DNA of 64,000 bases from Grammothele lineata (lineage: Eukaryota > Basidiomycota > Agaricomycetes > Polyporales > Polyporaceae). Within the stretch, counting starts at the first letter, position 1, and every line of letters starts with the position of its first letter. Both the position numbers and the translations under genes were made by a program. The stretch lies in assembly GCA_002150815.3 (NCBI GenBank), contig NDFF03000134.1, forward strand, positions 1 to 64,000. Reading direction: 5' to 3'. The notes beneath the pieces are model-generated. The model saw nothing but the letters and a program-made list of their open reading frames with translations, was not told the DNA's origin and ran no database searches. Positions 35,583-47,422 of this stretch are shown here, in pieces.

Positions 35583-38047
35583 CTATGCGTGGTGAGATGA
35601 CGTCAAGGCTCCTGTCCCAGAAACCCCGGGGTCTAAGTACGCGTCAGGGGGCCGATTATGCACATACTTCCGTTCTAGGTTCCTAAGCACAACTTCTAGC
35701 GTTGCTGCATATTGATACCTTCTATCCTTCTGGAAGAATACGGTGATAACGTCGACCGATCTGAACGCTGCGAGTCTGTCTATAGGAGCTCTTGGGTCCG
35801 ATTTTTCCACATACGCCGAGCGCCCATCTTCTCCCAATACGATATGGTCGATGGTGCAATCGTGCCTGCGCGAAGGACTGATTGGACCCTCGGCAGAACT
35901 CCAGAATGTGAAGTAAGGAGGATTGCCAGGGCAGAGATCGCAAAGGCCGAGCTCAAGCGCGCACTGTACATGTCGATCCCGGTCCCCGGTCAACGGTTCC
36001 TCGAAGACAATGAATGCCGGCTCCGTATCCCGAGTCCAAGGCGTCGGAATGTGGGTTTTCGAGCTAACCAGCCGGAAACAGGTGTTGTGCTCGAAATTTG
36101 TAACAGTCGCACGCTTTAGCGTGAACGGTGGTGCGGAAGGGTAGATGCGAGGACGTGAGAGTGGCTCGTATGGATCCAAAGTCGGGTCTGAGACAAGGTA
36201 CGGGGGGCGCGAAGTGATGTAGAATTTGCGCCATGTGCAATTTTGATATATCTCTGGACGGTTTTCTAAGGCAAATACTCGGTGGATGCCGCCGGTCCAA
36301 TATTCCGTGACGCTGATGTCCACGGCATAAGTAGGCACGTCTCTCTTGGGTGCATTATGGTCCCGACGGAGGTACAGCCACAGAGTTTGAAGACGGCTGG
36401 GTTGTTGCGTGGTTGCCCAGTGCGGCCCTAGCACTCCGTAGGTGCGTTGTAACCGGGCGAGAATGCATTCTCCACCAGTGCCATCATCTAGCTCCCATAC
36501 TAGCATGTGCGCGCAAACACCTTGGGGAGTCAATGTGAATGATGTGAGGTCCTCGAGTTCGCTGGTCTAAACGCCTCCAAAGTTGAGTCCTAAGACGCTA
36601 GTGATTCAGAAGAAATTAGACTTACGTGATTGTCGTCCGATAGAGTGGCATGATTGTACTGGATTCGTATCAAGTTGCCGTCAAAATGCGAGGGCGACGG
36701 AGCTAGGAGGCGACGGAAAGTTTGTACATCTTTCGACCTTCCCCCGCTGACGGCGGAGGACTTTATCAGACGGAGAATCATGTCCCTTGGAGTGTCTATT
36801 GTGCGGCTCGAGGATACTGTACGGGTACCCCATGCAAAAAGGCTGGTATCTTCTGATGTCCTCATGATCTCTTCTTGCAGCCGATAGAATGCATTACGCC
36901 CCTCACCGTAAAGCGTCGGTATGCTTATCCCAAAAATCCCGAAAAGGCAGTATGCCTCGTCCTCTACCCGAGTCGTTTCGCGTTTGGAGGCCCAACGCAT
37001 CCGCTCCGCTATGCTGATCTTGGTAATATCCTCCTTGAATTGCAGAACGCTAGTCGGAATACCTGTGCTTCTTTGTAGCAGCGGTGCCAGTGAGAACTTG
37101 TCGCCAAGGAGTTTCCAGTCAAACGACATGAAATAGATCATCCGGGGGGCGAGAAGTTCTTGAAGCGTCCAGCCACGCATGTGCCATCGACTGCTGATGA
37201 ATGGGTTCAAGTAATCGCCTAGGGCGCAGTCTCCGGGAACATCGCTCATGTACACATAGCAAAGCTCCGACTGCGAGTAATAGCTGAACATTGAGTTAAT
37301 GGCTTCTGTGAGTTCTGCGCTGCTCGTCTTGTCTATGCAACATGTATCGGCCCATGCCCATTGAAACCCGTGTTGTTCGGCTTGGACGAGGAAGTCGTGA
37401 ATTTTGGGAGAGATGAGATCGCGAGGATTAATGGGAAGTGGGGAAGAAGGAGTGTGACCGAAGATCTGCGTGGCACGCGTAGCAGGGTCGTGTCTAGAGC
37501 GTGACGGGAGTACTGAGGATCGTGAAGGAGACGGTGTAAGGCACTGTTTCGGATTATTCGGAGGATGGAAAGAGGGGAGATGACCGTGAGGCTGTGCAGG
37601 AGGGAATGCTATAATTCGGTCGATAGTTTGCTGCTGCAACTCAACAATGCCCTGTAATCGCTCAACGGTAACCTGCAACTGCTCTACAGCATCCTGAAGC
37701 TCTTGAAGACAAAGACGTGGCCTTCTGTTCTCCGCGAAAGCAGCCAGTCGCTCCGCATTCTCCTCACACTGTCGGGCAGCGGCCTGAACTTTTTGAAACG
37801 AGTCCTCCTCCTCCGCGGTTCCCCAGACGTGCGAGAGGATCGCATACCCCCCGGGGACGTCTTCTGGGTTGTTGAAGAACTGAAGCTTCGCGTTTGCAGT
37901 GTTCAGGAGCCACATCACTACCGTACATTCACCCAAGTAAGCGTGCGTTCGAATGAGTCGTTGTGCTAGCAAGTCGGAGAAATCAGAGGACATACCAGCC
38001 GAAGAACTAGTGATCTTGAGTTCTGCTAACGACTTGGGCAGCTTCAA
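35583..38047 (-). CDS. HET-domain (heterokaryon incompatibility-type) protein, copy A
   Basis: Two exons (36626-38047 and 35583-36566, 59-nt intron) give 801 residues from the ATG at 38047, or 757 from the Met at 37915, where the paralogue begins (MWLLNTANAKL). The HET blocks are clear: GGYAILSHVWG (68-76), WAWADTCCIDKTSSAELTEA (from 230) and RWHMRGWTLQELLAP, followed by the usual segment EDEAYCLFGIFGI...LYGEGRNAFYRLQEEI. Unusually, about 150 residues separate the first two blocks and hold a predicted coiled coil (LQELQDAVEQLQVTVERLQ, about 112-150) plus a Pro/Ser-rich stretch. The long C-terminal half has no domain I can name. HET domains trigger cell death on non-self recognition in fungi; the activating partner is unknown. 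Its paralogue (52.5-56.5 kb) is interrupted, so this is the only intact copy in the window. Confidence 0.88.
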
Positions 38048-38364
38048 GACCTAGGGAAAGGATGATACAGGTGCGACTTCTCTGGATGAAAGATGGGATT
38101 CCTGAACTACGAAGTAGGACCAGCCTCGCCGTCCTCTCGCCTTCAATAGGTCTCAAACCGAACGATACGAGCGCTGGCGATTTGCCGAGGACAACGCCCG
38201 GGCCGACGGAATCCGAGCCACGTGGGGTCTGCTAACGTGTCCTGCTCCTGTTTATAGCAGCGCAGAACTCGAACTTGACCCTCTCCACATCTACCGCAGG
38301 CCTTCGCTGGCGCTGTCTACTTTTCATCCTCTTCCTCCACACCGTTCTCTCGAGGTGCTTTGCT
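38048..38364. promoter_or_regulatory. Divergent promoter of HET-A and DNAJC3 genes
   Basis: HET-A starts leftwards at 38047 and the co-chaperone gene starts rightwards at 38365, leaving about 317 bases for both promoters. A TTTATAGC-type box near 38250 suits the rightward gene. Confidence 0.45.
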
Positions 38365-40435
38365 ATGCTACTCCGACTATCTGCTTTCTTCCCCCTCTTC
38401 CTCGTCGCCCTCGCCTACCATGCAGCCGCCCAGCAGCAGCAGATCTCCGGCTCTTCTCTCTACCCCGACGAACTGGTTCCCCTAATCACTCGAGCGGATG
38501 CTCTTCTGACCGCTGGAAAGTTCAGTGATGCCGCCCAAGCGTACTCAGAAGCGATAGGTGAGTGCGCGTGCTTGCTGTTGCGTGGATCGGTAGTTTCGGT
38601 GAAGTGGAAGGGGCGTTGCTGGAAAGGTCTCGGGAGTCTGGGACGAAACTCACCGAGCACCGTGGGGATAGGTTTGGGCCTTGTTGTATTATGATGCAGC
38701 GCACCTTTCGGCTCTAAACAGACTTTGAAACCCCCGTCTTCTTGCATTTCACTAAACCCGCGTCTCTCCAGAGGGCTCGCCCGAATATCTGCTCTTCTAC
38801 AAACGCGCGACGGCCTACTACTCCGCCGGCCGCTACTCCGCCGCCCTCGCCGACTTCGACCAGGTGCTGACGCTCACGAACGACAACTTCGACAAGGCCA
38901 ACCTGATGAAGGCACGCATATTCACCAAGGAGGGTCGCTGGGCCGAGGCCCGCGACGCGCTGCGGAAGTACACGACGAAGGTGAAGGGCGACGCGGCCTC
39001 GCAGGAGGTGATGATGTCGATTACGGACGGGGAGACGGCGGCGAAGAAGATCGGGCAGGCGATCCGGGCGAAGCTGTGGCAGGCGTGCGTGGAGGCGGCG
39101 ACGACTGCGCTTTCGACTGCGTCTCATTCCTCGAAACTTCGCATTCAGCGGGCGGACTGCTCAATCGCAGCTGGAGATATTGAGGGCGCGGTGGCGGACC
39201 TTTCGTGAGTGTCCCTCCTGACGCATCCGGCACGCTTTGCTGATCTCCAAGAAGACGTCTCGCCCAGCTCACGACACCAACCACGAACCTCTGGATGAAA
39301 TCCGCCCGCCTCGCCTACTTCCTCTACCCCTACACCTCCCCGACCGACCCCCCCTCTCCCGCCCTCGGCATCCTCAAGCAATGTCTCCACTACGACCCCG
39401 ACTCGCCCAAATGCTTCAAGATGCACCGGCTGCTCAAGTCCCTCGACAAGGACTTCAAAGCGCTCGACAAGGCCCTGCACGCCGAGGACTGGCGCGCCGT
39501 GCTCAAAGTCGCGCTCGGGAAGGACAGCAGCGACGGGCTCGCGGCGCGGCTCGACGCCGCGCTCGACGAGCACGTCACGCGCGACCACCTCGAGCTCCAC
39601 CCGCAGATCGACGTCCCACTGGGGAAGCGCGCCTCCCCCCGCCGCGCTGTGATACTTAAGGCGATTTGTAGGGCGCACGTCAAGACGAACCAGGCGAAGC
39701 GTGGGGAGCAGTGGTGCGGCGAGCTGTTGGAGATGGAAGGACGGGAGGCGGACGCGGACGGGGCTGCTGGGAAGGCGGAGGCGTTGTTTGCGCGCGAGGA
39801 GTGGGAGGAGGCGGTGCGTGTGCTGGAGCGTGCGTTCGAGGCGAGCGGGAGGCAGGACCGCGAGGTGCGTGCACGATTGTCGTATCTCTGCCTATTGCTG
39901 CGGTGGCCAACGTGGATGGTTTTGTACAGATCCACCAACGGCTCGTGAAGGCGCAGAAGCTCCTGAAACAGTCGCGCCAGAAGGACTACTACAAGGTGCT
40001 CGGCGTCGCGCGGGACGCGGACGCGAAGACGATCAAGAAGGCATAGTGAGTGCACCGTCCTCGCGTATATATGCGCTCTCTTTCTGAAGACTCTCCCTCC
40101 CCCAGCCGCAAAGCAGTCCTTACCGCCCATCCAGACAAGGGCGGCAGCGAAGCGAAGATGGCCGCAGTGAACGAGGCGTACGAGGTCCTCAGCAATCCCG
40201 GTACGTCTCCCTTCCCCTTGCCCCTCCTCCCACGTTCACTCACTTCCCCTCTCCCACAGAGCTCCGCCAGCGGTTCGACAACGGCGACGACCCGAACGAC
40301 CCCACGGCGCAGCAGGGTGGGAACCCCTTCCAGGGCGGCTTCCCCGGCGGGCAGTTCGCGCAGTTCTTCCAGCAGGCCGGCTTCGGCGGTTCTGGCGGCT
40401 TCCAGTTCCACTACAGTCCCCCCGGCTTCCACTAG
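38365..40435 (+). CDS. DNAJC3/p58IPK-type ER co-chaperone (TPR + J domain)
   Basis: Six exons (38365-38557, 38772-39204, 39255-39864, 39930-40045, 40106-40200, 40260-40435) give 540 residues. A signal peptide (MLLRLSAFFPLFLVALAYHA) sends it to the ER. TPR-like repeats follow (ADALLTAGKFSDAAQAYSEA, FYKRATAYYSAGRYSAALAD, and others to about residue 390). Near the C terminus is a J domain: KDYYKVLGVARDADAKTIKK, then HPDKGG and VNEAYEVLSNP, so the HPD motif that activates BiP ATPase is intact. The tail is Gly/Phe/Gln-rich (NPFQGGFPGGQF). In animals this protein binds unfolded clients in the ER lumen and hands them to BiP; a role in secretome folding fits a wood-decay fungus. There is no KDEL-type signal at the end (FHYSPPGFH). 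The start is chosen for the signal peptide; an upstream in-frame Met exists at 38275. Confidence 0.93.
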
Positions 40436-41318
40436 CCCTGCGTACCTACGCGTTGGTCGTGTTTGCTGTTCGCTGTCTTATCTTGATCTTTATTGTAGAT
40501 GCTTTCATGCTCGGATTTTTCCCCTTTCTCACCCGTCTTGCAGCCCGGCTTGTCTCTCGACTCCCACATACACCTGCGCTACCCCCACGGACGGCGCCCC
40601 ACCGCGCCGTCCCGCCTACTTCTTTTGCTGCCTCTGCACGTGCCCTCCTCTCATCGCCATCATCCAACCCTCACCTCACCCTCCGTATTGCTCGCTGTAC
40701 CAACGCTGCTGTATGCTACCTACCGTCCGCCCCTCTCGTACCCCGCTGCATGCCCCATGGACTCGTCGATAACTGGTTCGAGCTGCTGCGTGGGAAACGG
40801 TCCCTCAGTTGGAACCCTGCGGCAGCCTGAAGTGCTCTCTCGCCTATGATTTCGGCACGCCTGGGGGTGCAGTAAGAAAGCGACCGCGAAGGCCGAGCAT
40901 AGTCATGCATCATACAGGCATACATGCGGTACAAGAGGCGTACATGGGCAGCAAGGAAGTGAGAACTGCTAAATGACTCGAAAGAAGGGTGGACATAATC
41001 GACACAGGGGAAAAACTGGGACATGAGATCTGGGACATAAGTAGTACGAAGTAAGAGCAGCGAGAGCGAAACGACAGAACGAAGCGGCGACACCCGGGGT
41101 GCTTTTAGATGGTACAGTATGGCTCTGTACAGTAAAGGACAGTCGTTTCATACAGATGATGGCAAAACGCAGTCTGAACGACCTGCGAGGACGAATCTGA
41201 CAAGATACCAGCGTCAGCCTCCATGCGTAAACGGGCGAGTGAGTCCCTCGTACTCACCTACAAGCACTTAAAAACTCGTATAATGATACTCAAAATCTCC
41301 AACCTCACACCCCCAAAC
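40436..41318. other. 3' to 3' spacer
   Basis: It lies between the convergent DNAJC3 and low-complexity genes. The open frames here are low-complexity and overlapping, and I see no gene. Confidence 0.5.
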
Positions 41319-44300
41319 TCAAGCCTTACTATTCGCAGCAGCAACGTACGCCCTCCTCTTATTCAGCATCATCCTTGCGCTGCGCGCGTCGAGCGCGAAG
41401 CGCTTCGCCTGAATGTCCGCGTCGGACATGGAGATTATCCTGTGGACCGCGGCGGGGTGTTCGGCCTCGCAGTGGCCGACGATGTCCGGCCAGGACGAGG
41501 CGTCCATGTCGAGCACGGTGATGGAGATGGGGGCGTCGGGGAAGGATTGTTGGCGGGCTCTGTGTGGAGGAGGAGGTCGAGAGTCAGCGGCGCGCCAAAG
41601 GATGAAAAGAGAAGGGGGAGGGAAGGAGAACGCACATGCACATCCGGCAGGACATCTTCCCGTCGCTGATCTCGTACAGGAGCGGGACGTGCTTGATGCT
41701 CAACGGCGACGTCTTCTTTACCTCCTGCACCGGGGACTGCGCCGCCGCGCCCTTCGATGGGGACACGGGCGCAGAGGGGTCCGTCGGAAGGCGCACGGCG
41801 TTCGTGGAAGAGGGTAGGGAGAGGTCATAGGGGGCGCCTTGGGTATGTTCGGCCCCGCTTGAGGCTGGGCGACTACTGGTGGTGGAACGGGGGGTGGTTT
41901 GGCGACTACAGGTGGCGGGAGAGCAGAGGAGGCGGGTTTGGAAACGGAGACAGGAGGAGCGGCCGCTGGTGGCCTGACGCGCGGGTCGCGCGAGTCTGTT
42001 GGCGAGGGCGGAATCGACGAGGACGGGACCGATGCAGACGCGGGCGCAGCGGAGACGTCGGGGCGCTTCGCAGGAGGAAGTACCGGACGCGGAGGGGCAC
42101 CGCTACCAGTAGCAGACGACGACGAAGGCGGCTTGCCCGGCCGACTAACGTCAGACGACGGCGAAGGGCGCGGGCCACCAGGAGACGGCAGAGACGCACG
42201 TGGCCGGCTCGTCGGGGGAGACGGCGGGTGAGAGCGCTGGTTAGCTGGGCCTGTGGGCGGAGACGGGGTCGGGGTCGGGCCTTGAGCTTGAGCTGGGGAG
42301 GAGCGAAGGGTAGGGATGGGAATCGTCGCCGGCGCTGGAGCTGGGGTTGGAACGCTGGCAGAGGGTGGCGGCGGCCTTCGGAAAGTTTGGATAGGCGAGG
42401 TCGGCTGGGACTGTACGGGGGTAGGGAGCTGGGCAGGGGCAGCAGATGCTGCAGCCGCGCTGGACGAGGCAGAAGCAATCGCCCGCTGCTGGTCCAAGTG
42501 AGCAGTCGCAGCCATAGCTCTGGGCGTGTTCTGCAAGACCCTCACGAGATCCTCGTGCGTCCGTATCACCGTTGCCTGTGCTGGCGCCGACGCAGGAGCC
42601 GGAGCTGGAACCGAAGCCGGAGTTGGAGCCAGAGCCGAAGAAGAAGGAACCGAAGAGGGCGGCGGAACCGAGAACTCGCCCGTCCTCCGGCGCTTGCTCG
42701 GGGGCTCCTGCTCTTGCTCCGAGACGTGTGCGCGCTTCTTCTCCGCGACCTCGCGCGGCGCGGCATCTTGAACTGATGCCGGTACTGGGTCGACGTCCAT
42801 CCTAACCTCAGCTCCAGCTTCCTGTCCGGGTTCGGGTTGTGTCTGCATCCCGAACAGCGCGCCAGAAGCACCAATAGTTGGCGTTTGACCCATCGCCATC
42901 GTATGGTCCTCGTCGTCCTCGCGCGTGAGGTCGACGATCTCGATCTCGCCCGTGACGTCCGCGAGTCCGTACGGGGATATCGGTTTGAGCGGGAAGACGG
43001 GCGAGCGCGGGGACGAGGAGGTGGCTGATTCCGTTTTGAGCGTGCGCCTGAGTACGGACGTGGGCGCAGGTGTAGGTTTCGGTGAGAGCGTGGATGTAGG
43101 TGCAGGACCTGTGGTTGACGTTGTAGCTGAAACTAGGCGTACTGGCGAGCTCGTGTGGGCGAGCACTTGCGTCGCCGGGACTTGCATAGAGACCGGCGTT
43201 GGGACCTGTGTTTGCGTTTGCGTCTGGATCGGCGCCGGGACCCGCGTCTGAACTTGCCCCAATGCAGGTACGGCCTGCGTCGAGGCGACCGGCAGGGCAG
43301 AAACAGGAGCAGAAGCACGCCCGGACGCCGGGGTTGGCGTAGTGGGCACGCCCGCGCCGAGCCTCCGGTCCAACAAGGGAGACTCCGGAGTTGGGGGGAC
43401 GTACGCGGGGGCGGAAGCGGCGGGGAGCGAGGCCTAGTAAGACGAAGGATCCATCGTCAGCGGCGTGGGCGGGGCACAAGAGGAAACGGAAGGAAAATGA
43501 GGAGGGTGGGGAGGGAGGGAGGCGGCTTACGTGTGCGGCCGCGATACTCACGGGCTGCAAGTCCTGCCGGAATTTTCTCCTCTTCGCTTCGTGCGCACGA
43601 GCGAGCTCTGAAGATCAGAGGGTTTGGATCAATGAACGACGACTGGCGAGTGTGGAAAGTACGACGTACCGAACGCAAACTCCGCGTCTGGGTCCACGGG
43701 CGACACGGGTTCCGGCTGGGGCTGGGGCTCTGGTGGGGACGCTTTCTCTTGCTTGACTACGAATGGCGGGGGGCTGAACGGCGAGGCCTGCGTCGTCGTC
43801 GTCGTCGCCGCCGCCGGCCCGGCCTCCGCCTTGACCCTCTCCATCTTCACCTCCACCTTGACCTCTGCCGCTGCCTCTGGTGCTGGTGCCGCCACCGCCT
43901 CCTCGCGACCCTGCTGCACCCCCACAACAGGCACAACCGGCTCCACATACCTCCCCGTCTCCTGCACACCCACCTTCTCCCTCAACACCCTATTCGCCTC
44001 CCTCAACCTCTCCGCCTCCATCTGCAACTGCTCATGCTCGCTCTTCAACTGATACAGGTCCAACACGACCTTCGACACCCCCTCCTCCATCCTCCTCCTC
44101 CCCTCCCCCGCGCCCTCCCTCTCCCTCTCCAGCGCCCTCTCCCTCTCCCGCGCCACGTCCCTCTCCCCCCTTGCCACGTCCCTCTCCCCCCGCGCCACGT
44201 CCCTCTCCCCCCGGAGGCGGTCGCACTCCCCCTGGAGGGACGCACAGAGGGACCGGGCGGCGGCGCACGCGCGCTCGGAGGAGACGAGGAGCTCGTGCAG

Positions 44301-45940
44301 GCGCGAGAGCTCCGCCTGGAGCGAGTGGTGCGCGGACGCGAGGGAGTGCGCGAGGGACTGGACGAGCGTCGCGCGGATGGGCTCGAGCGCGGCGCGCAGG
44401 GAGGCGTTCACGGCTTCTTCGATCGTTTGTGGGCGGGGGATGGTTGAGCTTGAGCTTGAGGGGCCTGCTTGGGGCTGCGGTTGCGGCGGCGGCTGGGACT
44501 GGGAAGGGCCTTGGGATTGACCTTGGGATTGGGCTTGAGATTGAGATTGAGGGGCTGTGCTAGAGCTGGAGCTGGAAGGGCCTGCAGCGGAAAGGTTCGC
44601 GACGAGAGTAGCGATGGTGGGGATCTGCGCCTGGCTTGTGGGCCGCGACGATGCACTGTGCTGGGATTGGGGCCGAGGCTGGGGTTGAGGCTGGGGATGA
44701 CGTTGAGCCTGTGGCAGGGGCTGCGGGGGGTTGGACGGCGCGGGCGCGCTGACTACGCGAGGGACAGCGACGAGGGGCTGTATAGCCTGAGGTCCGCTCG
44801 CCGAGCTAACGCGCGCGGGTTGCTGCTGCTGCTGCTGTCGTTGTTGCTGTTGCTGTTGTTGCTGCTGCTGTGATTGCTGCCGCAGGGCTTGCTGATAGGC
44901 GGCATGTTGCTCGTAGATCTGCTGGGCAGTCACGTATATCGCGGGAGCGTTGGAGGAGGACATTTGCTGCACCGGCAGCTGGCTCTGCTGTACTTGGCTA
45001 GGAAGCGGCTGCGGGAGGGATTGTCGGCGGTCGTGCGCGTAGGGGTTTCGACCGTTGTAAGAGTGTGCGGCGTGCTGGAGGAGGAGGAGATGCAGGTCAG
45101 ACATCAGGAAGAGCCTGGCAAGCGCGATGCGAATGGAGCACGAATGTGCGGAAGTGCGCGAAGAGGTAGTTCTCCTGACGGGATACTCAATTCCACGACG
45201 CGTCACCATCCTTGGGGATGTCTTACATACGTCTTCTTGAGGGCGTCCGAACTGTCGCTGACCGAGACGTACGCATACATCGAGGAACGGAGCGGGACAG
45301 GGAGGTCGCGGACGCAGCCCCTGTCTTGCTCGCGCGCCACAGCTTCCATTCCACGATCACTCTCCCGTTCACTTTAAGCATTGCGCGGATCCGCACCAAT
45401 GACCTCCGAGCACTCCTCGAATGTGCTGGAAGGGAGGCATCGCGGTCCCGGTGGTTCACTCGTCCGACTAGGATCCCCGGCGCGCGTCCTCCCGGCTTGC
45501 GCACCCAAGTACGCGAACACCGACGCGATAGCGCAAGACAAGATGGGTCGAACACGTACCGAGGTGCCCTGTGCTACACTAGAGCCTACTTCCTGTGGAA
45601 ACGTAGGGGATGTATGCGAACGTAGAGGAGGTTGGTGCGAGTGATGCTGGGCCTGATGCTGCTGCTGCTGCTGTATAGGCTGAGGCTGCTATTACGCGAC
45701 ACAAAGAGGCATTGTGAGGACGACGCTTCAATGGAAGTAGGTGCCGAGACTAACTGCGTTTGGCCAGGGATGGGAAGACTGGTTGTGGGCGTGGGTGGCT
45801 GCTAGGCGAGCATCATGGGTGTTGTGGGCGAGTTGAGGGGCCGGGGGAGCGCCGGACAAAGGAGCGGGCGCGCCGGCCGGCATCGCCGGCCTGAGCCCGC
45901 CGCGCGACATTGAAGGGCCAGCTGTGTTCATCGAAGGCAA
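41319..45940 (-). CDS. Low-complexity nuclear protein: polyQ, coiled coil, SIM, NLS, C2H2-like finger
   Basis: A long multi-exon gene whose overall frame I could not fully close. Likely N terminus MPSMNTAGPSMSRGG (45940), then a Gln/His-rich exon near 45600-45690, an exon ending LRSSMYAYVSVSDSSDALKKTY (near 45240), a large exon from 45073 with HAAHSYNGRN, a polyQ run (near 44820-44880) and a long Glu/Arg/Leu coiled coil (near 43950-44400), then a Pro/Ser/Thr-rich exon with EIEIVDLTREDDED (a textbook SUMO-interaction motif, near 42900) and PPSKRRRTG (NLS-like, near 42680). The last exons carry SCRMC and HCEAEH, a C-x2-C...H-x4-H arrangement. It is probably a nuclear regulator. Frame changes near 43.4 kb and 41.85 kb lack obvious introns. 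The 5' part is the least certain. Confidence 0.55.
44816..44880 (-). repeat. CAG/CAA polyglutamine tract
   Basis: A run of mixed CAG and CAA codons encodes about 20 glutamines interrupted by Arg and Ser within the low-complexity gene. Mixed codons make a pure slippage expansion less likely than selection for a Gln tract. Confidence 0.8.
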
Positions 45941-47422
45941 GAGAGGCGAGTGCGACGCGCGCGAGACGGCGAGCGAGATCCCTGGCCCAGAGCGAAGGGG
46001 AGGAGAAGGGAGTTACGAGCTCCTCTGGGTTGATGTATATACTTTTCTTGGGTCCGCCTTTTTGCTCGGGCTTGCCGTAGATCCGTTGTCGATCGAAAGT
46101 CAGTGATAGAGTTCCGCTAAATGCGTTTACCACATGCTTACTCCTTCTTTATTGCTTCTTTCTTGCCTCCTGACCCTTTGAGGGCAAAGTTTTTGACACG
46201 CGTTTCAGCAGCCCTGGCAGAACTCGCTTCCTCCCGCCTTCGTCCTTCCACGATCGTCCAACCGACGACGGCCAGCGCCGTAAAGCCTGACGACCATACG
46301 AGGAGAGATCACAGACTGTCAGTGGGCATCGCATCGTGAGGCACTCTATGTGAACCCGTCCCACGAGCTCGTCCTGATCTCGACGTCATCTTCCCTGATG
46401 TGGTCGGCCCCGCGCCCGCTGTTGCTTCTAGGATATCCGGAGTCCCACTTCGTCCCACTCTGTCCCACCGCGCCGAGCTTTCCTCGTTCAAGTAATTGGC
46501 TTACGGCAGTTACGATCACCAGGGTCGACGAGGTCCCCGGCGTGCGCACTTATACGCAGCCTTTCTTCCGCACGCCCTCGGTCTTCGGGAGTCGGGTCCG
46601 GTAGCTAGCAGCTACGAAAGCAGCGATAGGTCCATGCCTCCACCGCACAGCTTGTGTCTGTGACTATTCATTCAAGCGGTCCTCTATGTGGGCATGCGTT
46701 GATACACGCCGTAGCTTCTTCTGACTCGAGGCGACACGAGGTGACACCCACATAGGCTAGAACCTCGAATAGAATACCACGCCTTGTCGATCTGTCCGTC
46801 CCACTTACAGCATGCTCAGGCTGAGTGGCTAGTATATAGGCATTCTGGTAAGTTCGAGTGACTGGTGTTATCAATTTGGAGATAGATCAGTTGAGATAGG
46901 TACATAATTCTGTAGCAGGACATGCGTGATGCGCGGGGCCATCTGTTCTGATCAGGAACCACATGCTGCAACTGTGGCGTAAGCCTGTGCATATATATAT
47001 GTTCGGCAAGGACCACACAGTCGGGGCGTGGTTATAAGTACGCGACTGGCCAGTCGAGCACATCACTACACTGTCCGTCTCGTCGAGGCGTTTTGTCTGC
47101 TGTAAGTAGACGTAAAACGGACACTTCTCATGTCGAATCCAGCTTTCGCAACGTAATAGCGCATGCCGTTGTCCGCACGATTCTGAGGCATGTACCCCTC
47201 GTGATACCGTCTGTCCTTTGGAGAGGTAGTAGTGGTTATTAAAGTGTAAGCAAGAGTTAAACATTAGTGGCTATACATTGACGCTGATAGCTTCAACTCC
47301 GGTTAATCGGAGCGCCAAATACAGCGCCCGAGATGAAGCTCCGCCCGAACTGGGGCACGCTGGATAAGCGTGCGCGCAGACAGAAAAACTTATTCCGGCA
47401 AACTCTTGCCCAACCCACCACC
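45941..47422. other. Divergent spacer between low-complexity gene and IMPDH
   Basis: No supportable gene. A minus-strand frame beginning near 46133 (FDRQRIYGKPEQ) is short and is better read as leader sequence of the leftward gene. TATATATATG near 46995 is AT-rich but not tied to a start. Confidence 0.45.

Noticed and set aside
42808..43560. Competing open frame across the low-complexity gene as the true protein
   Set aside because: The other frame contains EIVDLTREDDED and PSKRRRTG with coherent composition, while this one reads as arbitrary Arg/His/Cys-rich sequence.
45813..46133. Separate minus-strand gene starting MVNAFSGTLSLTF
   Set aside because: Short, no domain, contains a TATATA-type string and overlaps the likely leader of the low-complexity gene.
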